Part shown: positions 1-5,038 of the stretch, in pieces
How the letters are laid out: the number at the start of each line of letters is the position of its first letter
Position numbering within the stretch: position 1 is the stretch's first letter
DNA from: an uncultured Porphyromonas sp.
GTDB taxonomy: Bacteria; Bacteroidota; Bacteroidia; Bacteroidales; Porphyromonadaceae
Reading direction: 5' to 3'
DNA length: 5,038 nt
Assembly (NCBI GenBank): GCA_900548415.1
Contig: URKO01000118.1
Coordinates: 1 to 5,038, forward strand
Notes under the pieces: generated by a model
What the model was told of the DNA's origin: nothing
Databases searched by the model: none
The model's input: only the letters and a program-made list of their open reading frames with translations
Translations under genes and position numbers: made by a program

Positions 1-35
1 GTGGCTACTCTGTTATTGCTAGAATCTAATTCCCT

Positions 36-62
36 GAGACTACTGAGTTATTCGATAGTCTC
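36..62. other. Stem-loop (7-bp perfect inverted repeat), possible transcript end structure
   Basis: GAGACTA at 36-42 is exactly complementary to TAGTCTC at 56-62. Inside this stem, after a C/A mismatch, three more pairs are possible (44-46 with 52-54, one of them G-U), leaving a 5-nt loop. The structure lies about 78 nt beyond the stop codon of the last minus-strand gene, where an operon could end. It lacks a following U-tract on either strand, so it is not a classical rho-independent terminator. It could protect the 3' end of the message or be chance; I cannot tell which. Confidence 0.3.
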
Positions 63-67
63 TGGTG

Positions 68-121
68 AGCTGTTATGGGATTAGTACCCGTATCACCTCA
101 GTCTTACCAGTTCCAACAGCT
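68..121. other. 7-bp inverted repeat with possible pseudoknot partner
   Basis: AGCTGTT at 68-74 is perfectly complementary to AACAGCT at 115-121. Read on the minus strand, the enclosed loop carries GGTGA (97-93), complementary to TCACC (68-64). That partner directly abuts and shares one base with the 3' arm of the outer stem, the arrangement of an H-type pseudoknot. A short GGG/CCC stem (89-87 with 79-77, 7-nt loop) also fits in the loop. This is read by eye. In 139 bp, a 7-bp inverted repeat is not rare enough to be convincing alone. Confidence 0.25.
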
Positions 122-139
122 TGTGCGGTGAAGAGTTAG

Positions 140-1429
140 CTACTTTGGCTTGCCACTGTAGTAGTCGTGGATGAGGTGCTTTGCCTCGGCGAGGTCGGCC
201 TCTTCGTTGCCTGTGATGCCTACGCTCTGGGGCGAGGGGATCTGGATCTCGGTGCCGAGGGGGATGTTGTCAGGGTCCTCGATCTGCTCCTTATTGGCTA
301 GGTAGATGTAGATCCAGTACTCACTACGACCTAGATAGCGACGGGCATAACGCGCCAGATAGTCACCATTGCCGAGGGTCACGGTGGTGAGGATCTCCTG
401 CTGAGCTGTGGTGTCGGCTGGTGGTGTGACGCTATCGATGGGTGCGATGGTGTCTATCGTCGGAGTCTCCTCGATGGGTGCTGTGGTGCTGGCTGGTGGC
501 GTGGCGACTGGGCCCTGCGTCCTCTCTTCTCTGTCGAAGACGAAGAACCATAGCAACAGCGCCATCAGTAGAACAGCGACTAGCGGGATGACGATCCAAA
601 GCCACAGCTTGCGGTTCGTTCGCTCCGAAGGGGTGGCCTGACTCTCTTGTGGCTCATCTTTTCGATAAGGTGGTGGCGTGGCGACGACGGCTTCTGGCTC
701 GTTGCTTTCGCTAGTGGGGAAGGGTGGCGGCGTAGTGGGAGTTTCGGCTTGGGTTTGGGGCTGAGGTGTCCAAGCGGGCGGAGTGGCCACTGGTGGGGGA
801 GTGGCAGTACTCTCGGCGATACGGCTGGAGATGATGGACGGGCAAGCCTGCTCTAGGCTCTCGGCTGGCTGCTCCTTGACATCGGACCAGTGGACGCCCT
901 CCTTGAGCAGCGTGGGGGCAAACATCTCAAAGGGCTTGTTGACCTGCCGGAGCAATTCGTCGCAGGGGGTGAAGGCGTAGCTGCTCTCGCAGCCCTCCTC
1001 TTCACCCGCTATGGGCTGTGGGGCGAAGGTGCCTAGTGAAGCCCACTCGAGGGTGTGTCCTAGTCGCTCGTGCATCTCAAAGAGCTTCGTGACATTGTCG
1101 TAGAAGCTTTGGATGGTCTGCGGTATCTGGGTCGCTCCTTTTGCTAGGAGTTCGCCGATCTCCTCGGCAGAGAGCGGTTGCTCTTGGTTGGTGATGCGTG
1201 GCGTCACGCGCGGTGGCATCAAGTAGCGCTCGCCACTAGGCAGTAGAGCGATGAAGGCATTGTGGCTCTCGGCGGACCACAAGCCGACGCTGCGCATATA
1301 GGTGCTGCTCCCCTGAGTGAGCCGCCCGATAAGTAGCGATGTGAGGTCGCTCCATAGTTGCTGGCAGGTGGTCTGTGCGAGCTGGCTCTGCTCGGCGACC
1401 TCGAGGAGCCACTGTTCGGTCGTAATCAT
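140..1429 (-). CDS. HU-like DNA-binding protein with transmembrane segment and C-terminal LysM domain
   Basis: This 429-residue protein appears built to span the inner membrane. Residues 1-80 resemble HU/IHF: an N-terminal helical pair (VAEQSQLAQ), then a strand and short arm ending PSGERYLMPP-RVTPRI. Residues 85-178 look like a second, divergent HU-like domain (LEWASLGTF near 127-135; FTP-DELL and VNKPFEMFAP near 153-172). A Pro/Thr-rich linker (205-270) leads to one transmembrane segment at about 275-298. Positive residues RTNRK sit just before it, so the N-terminus should be cytoplasmic. After a second Pro/Thr linker (303-343), residues 346-398 match LysM (GNGDYLARYARRYLG, then PLGTEIQIP), so the periplasmic end should bind peptidoglycan. 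A 25-residue tail follows. The start is the ATG that overlaps the rimO stop in ATGA, indicating translational coupling; no Shine-Dalgarno is seen. Nucleic-acid binding is inferred from the fold; either HU-like domain may have lost it or bind protein instead. Confidence 0.85.
   Translation of the reverse strand: MITTEQWLLEVAEQSQLAQTTCQQLWSDLTSLLIGRLTQGSSTYMRSVGLWSAESHNAFIALLPSGERYLMPPRVTPRITNQEQPLSAEEIGELLAKGATQIPQTIQSFYDNVTKLFEMHERLGHTLEWASLGTFAPQPIAGEEEGCESSYAFTPCDELLRQVNKPFEMFAPTLLKEGVHWSDVKEQPAESLEQACPSIISSRIAESTATPPPVATPPAWTPQPQTQAETPTTPPPFPTSESNEPEAVVATPPPYRKDEPQESQATPSERTNRKLWLWIVIPLVAVLLMALLLWFFVFDREERTQGPVATPPASTTAPIEETPTIDTIAPIDSVTPPADTTAQQEILTTVTLGNGDYLARYARRYLGRSEYWIYIYLANKEQIEDPDNIPLGTEIQIPSPQSVGITGNEEADLAEAKHLIHDYYSGKPK
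494..685. repeat. 15-bp perfect direct repeat within VATPP-coding linker
   Basis: TGGTGGCGTGGCGAC occurs identically at 494-508 and 671-685, 177 bp apart. On the coding (minus) strand each copy encodes VATPP, at residues 308-312 and 249-253, on opposite sides of the transmembrane segment. Degenerate relatives of the motif occur at residues 209-213, 214-218, 232-236 and 334-338 (ATPPP, VATPP, TTPPP, VTPPA). The repeat is best explained as low-complexity linker sequence rather than a mobile element or regulatory site. Recombination between the two copies would delete 177 bp in frame, including the transmembrane segment. Confidence 0.7.
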
Positions 1430-2757
1430 AGGATGAGATGCTCTGGGGATGTGGTTGCGATGAGGTCGTACTCCTCAACGCCTGTGATCTCAGCTCGATA
1501 AAAGGAGCCGACACGGAGCGGACGGTCGCTGCTGAGTATCACTTCGCCGTCTACCTCGGGAGAGTCGTACTGGGTGCGGCCAACGTAGTAGTCCTCTTCC
1601 TTTCGGTCAACGACAACTTCGAGCGTGGTGCCTATCCTACGACTATTGACGCTGGCAGAGATGTTTGCTTGGAGAGACATTAGGGCGTCGTAGCGCTCCT
1701 GCTTGACCTCTGGCGGGACATCGTCTTGGTAGTGCTTGTAGGCATAGGTGCCCTCCTCGTGTGAGTATTGGAAAGCTCCGAGTCGCTCGAAGCGCATCTG
1801 GCTAACGAAGTCAAGGAGGTCGGCAAAGTCTTCGTCTGTCTCTCCTGGATGACCAACCATCATCGTGGTACGCAGGGCGATGCCGGGCACTTGCTCACGG
1901 ATACGCTCTAGCAGAGCGACGGTCTCCTCACGGGTTATCTGCCGACGCATCAGCTGAAGTATATGATTGCTGCTGTGCTGGAGCGCAAGGTCGAGATACT
2001 TGCAGATGTTGTCATGCTGTGCCATCACATCTAGCAACGCAAGGGGGAAGTGGTTTGGATAGGCGTAGTGCAGTCTGAGCCAGTGAACGCCTTTTACCTG
2101 AGCTAGGCGGTCCAGTAGGGGAGCTATGGCTTGCTTTTGGTAAAGGTCTACACCATAGTAAGTACTATCCTGAGCGATGATCTGAAACTCCCGACATCCG
2201 GTGGCGACGCGCCCCTCGACCTCTCGGACTATCTCCTCCATGGGACGGGAGTGATGAGGGCCGGTGATGAGCGGGATGGCGCAGTAAGAGCAGGTGCGGT
2301 CACACCCCTCGGAGATCTTGATGTAGCTGTAGTGTCGAGGCGTGACGCTAGGCGGAGGCGTTCGGTAGGATAGTGGTGTCGCATCGTCTGCGCTGAGTGC
2401 GGGTCCTAGGTCGGTGATGAGTTGCTTCCAGTCATACTTGCCATAGATCTTGTCCACCTCGGGGAGCTCGGCGGTTAGCTCCTCACGAAAGCGTTCGCCT
2501 AGGCAACCCATCACATAGACGGAGCGTATGCGTCCCTCTTTCTTTGCCTCAATGAGAGAGAGAATCAGGTTGATCGACTCCTCCTGAGCTGCCTGTATGA
2601 AGCCGCAGGTGTTGACGACGGCTATCTCACCGGTCAGCTCCTCGGGGTCGTGCCGTAACGTGTAGCCGTACTGAGCGAGCCGATGCATGAGCGCATCGGA
2701 GTCGACGAGGTTCTTAGAGCACCCTAGACTGATGACATCGATTTGGTTGGCAATCAT
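1426..2757 (-). CDS. rimO: Ribosomal protein S12 methylthiotransferase RimO
   Basis: RimO is a cytoplasmic radical-SAM enzyme that adds a methylthio group to a conserved aspartate of ribosomal protein S12 near the decoding centre, using S-adenosylmethionine and two [4Fe-4S] clusters. The 443 residues are full length for the family. The N-terminal methylthiotransferase domain has its three cluster cysteines: Cys13 (SLGCSKNLVDSD), Cys51 (VVNTCGF) and Cys85 (VMGCLGER). The radical-SAM motif CxxxCxxC is Cys152, Cys156 and Cys159 (SEGCDRTCSYCAIP), followed by LRLHYAYP (227-234) and YLDLALQHSS (254-263). A TRAM-like domain occupies about 376-443. The string SPEVDGEV near 399-406 is typical of RimO and argues against the tRNA enzyme MiaB. 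The start ATG lies 18 bp after the ftsY stop with no visible Shine-Dalgarno; the end overlaps the next gene by 4 bp. All key residues are present. Confidence 0.96.
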   Translation of the reverse strand: MIANQIDVISLGCSKNLVDSDALMHRLAQYGYTLRHDPEELTGEIAVVNTCGFIQAAQEESINLILSLIEAKKEGRIRSVYVMGCLGERFREELTAELPEVDKIYGKYDWKQLITDLGPALSADDATPLSYRTPPPSVTPRHYSYIKISEGCDRTCSYCAIPLITGPHHSRPMEEIVREVEGRVATGCREFQIIAQDSTYYGVDLYQKQAIAPLLDRLAQVKGVHWLRLHYAYPNHFPLALLDVMAQHDNICKYLDLALQHSSNHILQLMRRQITREETVALLERIREQVPGIALRTTMMVGHPGETDEDFADLLDFVSQMRFERLGAFQYSHEEGTYAYKHYQDDVPPEVKQERYDALMSLQANISASVNSRRIGTTLEVVVDRKEEDYYVGRTQYDSPEVDGEVILSSDRPLRVGSFYRAEITGVEEYDLIATTSPEHLIL

Positions 2758-2775
2758 CGCAGAGCTGCTACTGGA

Positions 2776-3735
2776 CTAAAGCTCATCGCCAAAGATGGAG
2801 TCGACGAACTCACGCTTGCGAAAGACTTGTAGGTCCTCAATCTTCTCGCCGAGTCCGATATACTTGACCGGTACCTTAAACTGGTCAGAGATGCCGATGA
2901 CGACACCGCCCTTTGCCGTGCCATCGAGCTTCGTGATGGCGAGGGCAGAGACATCGGTGGCTGCGGTAAACTGCTTCGCCTGCTCGAAGGCATTCTGACC
3001 CGTAGAGCCATCGAGGACGAGGAGTACTTCGTGAGGCGCATCGGGGACTACCTTCGCCATGACACGCTTGATCTTAGAGAGCTCGTTCATCAGGCTCACC
3101 TGGTTGTGTAGACGACCAGCCGTGTCGATGATGACTACGTCAGCGTCCTGCGCCACAGCCGACTGTAGCGTGTCGAAGGCTACCGAAGCGGGATCCGAGC
3201 CCATCTGCTGCTTGATGACTGGCACGCCGACACGCTCTCCCCATATCTCTAGCTGCTCGATGGCGGCCGCACGGAAGGTGTCTGCAGCGCCCAGTACGAT
3301 GCGCTTGCCCTGCTGCTTGAACTGATAGGCGAGCTTGCCGATGGTGGTTGTCTTGCCCACACCGTTGACACCAACGACCATGATGACGTAGGGATGCGCA
3401 TCTGCGGGGAGTGTGAAGCTCTCCCCATCGGTCGTGCCATTCTCTGCAAGAAGTGCCGCCACTTCGTCACGCAGGATGCTTTTGAGCTCGCTCGTGCCGA
3501 CATATTTGTCTCGAGCTACACGCTCTTCGATACGCTTGATGATCTTGAGCGTTGTGTCCACGCCCACATCACTCGTCACGAGTATATCCTCTAGGTCGTC
3601 GAGGATTGCATCGTCGACCTTGCTCTTGCCAGCTACGGCACGAGTCAGCTTGTCTACCATAGAGGTCTTGCTCTTCTCTAGACCTGTGTCGAGTGTCTCT
3701 TTCTTCTTCTTTGAGAATAGTCCGAATAGTCCCAT
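2776..3735 (-). CDS. ftsY: Signal recognition particle receptor FtsY
   Basis: FtsY is the membrane-associated GTPase that docks SRP-ribosome complexes at the Sec translocon during co-translational insertion of membrane proteins. At 319 residues it is the short form, lacking the long acidic A domain of E. coli FtsY. It begins MGLFGLFSKKKKE, a small hydrophobic-basic segment suited to lipid binding. The N domain covers about 20-105. The GTPase domain shows the P-loop GVNGVGKTTT (122-131), the insertion-box motif DTFRAAA (152-158), DTAGR (204-208), TKLDG (268-272) and the closing motif GLGEKIEDL (294-302). ATG is the first start after the nspC stop, with a purine-rich AGAAAGAGA a few bases upstream as a weak ribosome-binding candidate. 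It sits between nspC (29 bp gap) and rimO (18 bp gap). Ffh, the other SRP GTPase, has a C-terminal M domain that is absent here. Confidence 0.97.
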   Translation of the reverse strand: MGLFGLFSKKKKETLDTGLEKSKTSMVDKLTRAVAGKSKVDDAILDDLEDILVTSDVGVDTTLKIIKRIEERVARDKYVGTSELKSILRDEVAALLAENGTTDGESFTLPADAHPYVIMVVGVNGVGKTTTIGKLAYQFKQQGKRIVLGAADTFRAAAIEQLEIWGERVGVPVIKQQMGSDPASVAFDTLQSAVAQDADVVIIDTAGRLHNQVSLMNELSKIKRVMAKVVPDAPHEVLLVLDGSTGQNAFEQAKQFTAATDVSALAITKLDGTAKGGVVIGISDQFKVPVKYIGLGEKIEDLQVFRKREFVDSIFGDEL

Positions 3736-3764
3736 AGTTGGTCTCTTTCTTCTAGGTTAAATGA

Positions 3765-4931
3765 TTAGTCCATGCGAGACTTGTAGTCCGAATAGTCAAA
3801 GCTACGGAGCGTCTCCACGGAGCCGTCGAGATGACGCAGCGCAATGGCGGGATGCTGTACCCCGTTAAACATGTTCGTCTTGACCGTCGTGTAGTGTAGC
3901 ATATCCTTGAGGACGAGCGTCTCACCGATTTCCAGCGGATGGTCGAAAGTCCAGTAGCCCATATAGTCGCCGCTCAGACAGCTATTGCCTCCTAGGCGGT
4001 AGCTGTGCGTGCCAGCCTCGGGCGTGTCGCACTGTGTCGCCCCCTCCACGACTGGATGGTAGGGCATCTCGAGACAGTCAGGCATGTGGCAGGCGAAGGA
4101 GACGTTCATAATCGCTGTCTTGATGCCGTCGCTGGTCACAATGTCCACCACCTGAGCGTAGAGATCGCCCGTCTGCCAAGCGAACGCACTGCCTGGCTCC
4201 ATAATAACTCGCAGATTCGGGTGACGCTCACGGAAAGCGCGTAGCAACGCCACCAGATGCTCCGTATCGTACTCCCGATGCGTCATCAAGTGTCCGCCCC
4301 CGAGGTTGAGCCACTGCACCTTGTCTAGGATAAAGCCAAAGCGCTCCTCGAGACGCTCCAGCACTAACTCCAGTTGCTTGTCATCACCTTCGCAAAGGAC
4401 ATGTAGATGCACACCCTCCAGTCCTGTCAAAGCGTTCTCTTGCTCCATCTGTCGAAGCGTCTCGGCACTCACGCCGAAGCGTGTCCCTGGCAGGGCGGGG
4501 TTGTAGATTTCCGTCTTGACAGGCGAGTAGGCTAAGTTTAGCCGCAGACCGTAAGAGATCTGCTCGGCTGCGTAAGGCGATGCGGGCCCGAAGCGCTGCC
4601 ACTGAGTGGGCGAATTGAGCGTGATATGGCTACTGTAGCGTACGAAGTCCGCGATGTTGTCCTCGCTGTAAGCTGGAGTGTAGGCATGCACGGGTGCTCC
4701 CATCTCCTCGTAGCCTAGGCGAGCCTCCCACGGCGAGCTAGCCGTGCTAGCGTGGATGTACTCCTTAAATATAGGGAAGGTGCGCCAGAGGGCGTACGCC
4801 TTGAAGGCTAAGATAATCTCCACGCCCGCCCGCTCTGCTACGGATCGTATCAGCTCGAGGTTACGTCTCAGGAGAGACTCCTCTAGGAGGTAGTAGGGTG
4901 TGGTCATCTTGTGGGGTTGCATACGGAGCAT
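3765..4931 (-). CDS. nspC: Carboxynorspermidine/carboxyspermidine decarboxylase
   Basis: NspC is a cytoplasmic pyridoxal-phosphate enzyme of the alanine-racemase-like fold (fold type III). It decarboxylates carboxyspermidine to spermidine, or carboxynorspermidine to norspermidine, in the polyamine route that avoids decarboxylated S-adenosylmethionine. Visible features in order: the opening PYYLLEESLLRRNL (12-25); LAFKAYALW with the likely cofactor lysine Lys44 (41-49); LHVLCEGDD (175-183); the phosphate-binding glycine loop NLGGGHLMT (209-217); EPGSAFAW (245-252); and GGNSCLSGDYMGYW (314-327) with the probable catalytic Cys318. Length fits the family. The start is uncertain. The ATG at 4931 has AGGAGA 9 nt upstream, but the predicted promoter would leave it a leader of only about 12 nt. 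In-frame ATGs at 4922 and 4907 are alternatives, and the one at 4907 gives MTTPYYLLEE (380 residues). The partner dehydrogenase that makes the substrate is not in this window. Which of the two substrates is used cannot be read from sequence; spermidine is more likely in Bacteroidetes. Confidence 0.93.
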   Translation of the reverse strand: MLRMQPHKMTTPYYLLEESLLRRNLELIRSVAERAGVEIILAFKAYALWRTFPIFKEYIHASTASSPWEARLGYEEMGAPVHAYTPAYSEDNIADFVRYSSHITLNSPTQWQRFGPASPYAAEQISYGLRLNLAYSPVKTEIYNPALPGTRFGVSAETLRQMEQENALTGLEGVHLHVLCEGDDKQLELVLERLEERFGFILDKVQWLNLGGGHLMTHREYDTEHLVALLRAFRERHPNLRVIMEPGSAFAWQTGDLYAQVVDIVTSDGIKTAIMNVSFACHMPDCLEMPYHPVVEGATQCDTPEAGTHSYRLGGNSCLSGDYMGYWTFDHPLEIGETLVLKDMLHYTTVKTNMFNGVQHPAIALRHLDGSVETLRSFDYSDYKSRMD

Positions 4932-4940
4932 AGTACTTAA

Positions 4941-4946
4941 TCTCCT
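4941..4946 (-). promoter_or_regulatory. Shine-Dalgarno-like AGGAGA upstream of nspC
   Basis: AGGAGA lies 9 nt before the ATG at 4931. Bacteroidetes rarely use Shine-Dalgarno pairing, and this motif would sit at or over the predicted transcription start. It may therefore be only partly present in the message. It supports the 4931 start only weakly. Confidence 0.3.
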
Positions 4947-4947
4947 G

Positions 4948-4979
4948 CAAAGGTACTAAATAGCAAGTGTAGCACCAAA
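4948..4979 (-). promoter_or_regulatory. Bacteroidetes-type promoter for the nspC-ftsY-rimO operon
   Basis: On the minus strand TTTG (4979-4976) is separated by exactly 20 nt from TACCTTTG (4955-4948). This matches the Bacteroidetes primary sigma factor consensus, -33 TTTG and -7 TAnnTTTG with a spacer of 19-21 nt, at every defined base. Transcription should start a few bases past 4948, around 4942-4944. With short gaps all the way down, this one promoter probably serves all four genes. Confidence 0.75.
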
Positions 4980-5038
4980 AAGCGTACATTCCACCCGCTA
5001 ATGCAATTTCTCAAGAATGATGTTTTTGATGACTTCAT

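Larger units (their letters stand above)
1..139. other. Intergenic left flank after the last gene of the operon
   Basis: No convincing gene is visible here. The region follows the TAG stop of the HU/LysM gene. It contains two 7-bp perfect inverted repeats, listed separately, and no T-rich run of the kind that ends an intrinsic terminator. Plus-strand frame 1 is open from position 1 to a TAG at 82-84 (27 codons). That is easily reached by chance, and its codons include ATA, TTA and AGA, so I do not call it a gene. A convergent gene ending here cannot be excluded without sequence to the left. Confidence 0.6.
4932..5038. other. Upstream flank of nspC with ambiguous coding edge
   Basis: This AT-rich stretch contains the nspC promoter and ribosome-binding candidate. 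From 4998 to 5038 it could belong to a neighbouring gene in two mutually exclusive ways. On the minus strand a frame reads EVIKNIILEKLH and stops at TAG (5000-4998), as the end of an upstream gene would. On the plus strand ATG at 5001 opens MQFLKNDVFDDF and runs off the edge, as a divergent gene would. The plus strand between 4932 and 5000 has no TTTG, so a Bacteroidetes-type promoter for the divergent gene is not evident, which slightly favours the minus reading. Twelve codons are too few to decide. Confidence 0.5.

Noticed and set aside
1..84. Open frame on the plus strand ending at TAG 82-84, as the tail of a convergent gene
   Set aside because: 27 open codons at a window edge are expected by chance fairly often. 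The codons are unlike those of the real genes, and no motif is recognisable.
69..120. Resemblance of GGATTAGTACCCG (79-91) to the antisense of the 23S rRNA 3' end (GGTACTAAT)
   Set aside because: Only a short core matches. A 23S gene in that orientation would have to extend rightward through positions occupied by an intact coding gene. The conserved flanking 23S segments are not visible.
408..980. Several plus-strand open frames of 65-77 codons opposite the HU/LysM gene
   Set aside because: They are antisense shadows of the GC-rich, Pro/Thr-coding strand. Their translations are low-complexity Gly/Ser/Val without domain features.
1426..2757. MiaB (tRNA methylthiotransferase) as the identity of the methylthiotransferase
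   Set aside because: The SPEVDGEV string near residues 399-406 and the overall motif spacing fit RimO. The gene order with the HU/LysM gene also fits rimO.
2754..3503. Minus-strand open frames of 84-95 codons overlapping ftsY in another frame
   Set aside because: Their Ser/Arg-rich translations are typical out-of-frame products. The ftsY frame is intact with all GTPase motifs.
3059..3760. Plus-strand open frames of 66-115 codons opposite ftsY
   Set aside because: They are antisense to a fully conserved gene, with Ser/Arg-rich translations and no recognisable domain.
4941..5038. Minus-strand frame MKSSKTSFLRN... from 5038 to a TAA near 4939, a possible leader peptide
   Set aside because: It runs across the promoter elements and would end inside the predicted nspC leader. 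There is no start-site support, and it is more simply chance.
1..5038. tRNA genes, CRISPR arrays, insertion sequences and attachment sites
   Set aside because: No cloverleaf with a T-arm, no regularly spaced repeats, no transposase and no terminal inverted repeats were seen on either strand.

Overview
The window looks like chromosomal DNA from a Bacteroidetes, most likely a Porphyromonas-type member of the Bacteroidales with fairly GC-rich genes. The clues are: a promoter of the Bacteroidetes form TTTG-N20-TACCTTTG; start codons mostly without Shine-Dalgarno sequences; an NspC-type decarboxylase (spermidine is made through carboxyspermidine in this phylum); and a rimO followed by a membrane-anchored HU-like/LysM protein, a gene order I associate with Bacteroidales. 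The genus is inference; no rRNA or other marker confirms it.

All four convincing genes lie on the minus strand, read right to left as one tight transcription unit: nspC (4931-3765), 29 bp gap, ftsY (3735-2776), 18 bp gap, rimO (2757-1426), 4-bp ATGA overlap, then the HU/TM/LysM gene (1429-140). One promoter match lies just upstream of nspC (4979-4948). I see no other promoter of that form in the gaps I read between the genes.

The encoded functions are polyamine synthesis (NspC), membrane targeting of translating ribosomes (FtsY), methylthiolation of ribosomal protein S12 (RimO), and a protein predicted to hold two HU-like domains in the cytoplasm and a LysM peptidoglycan-binding domain in the periplasm. 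The first three share a link to translation. The last could tie nucleic acid to the cell wall and is the most unusual gene here.

The left flank (1-139) has no convincing gene but contains two 7-bp inverted repeats that could form a compact RNA structure after the last stop codon. The right flank (4932-5038) holds the nspC promoter and, at the very edge, a short AT-rich stretch open on both strands that may be the end of an upstream gene or the start of a divergent one. I found no tRNA, rRNA, CRISPR array, insertion sequence or clear sign of horizontal transfer. Most of the window is ordinary core genome.
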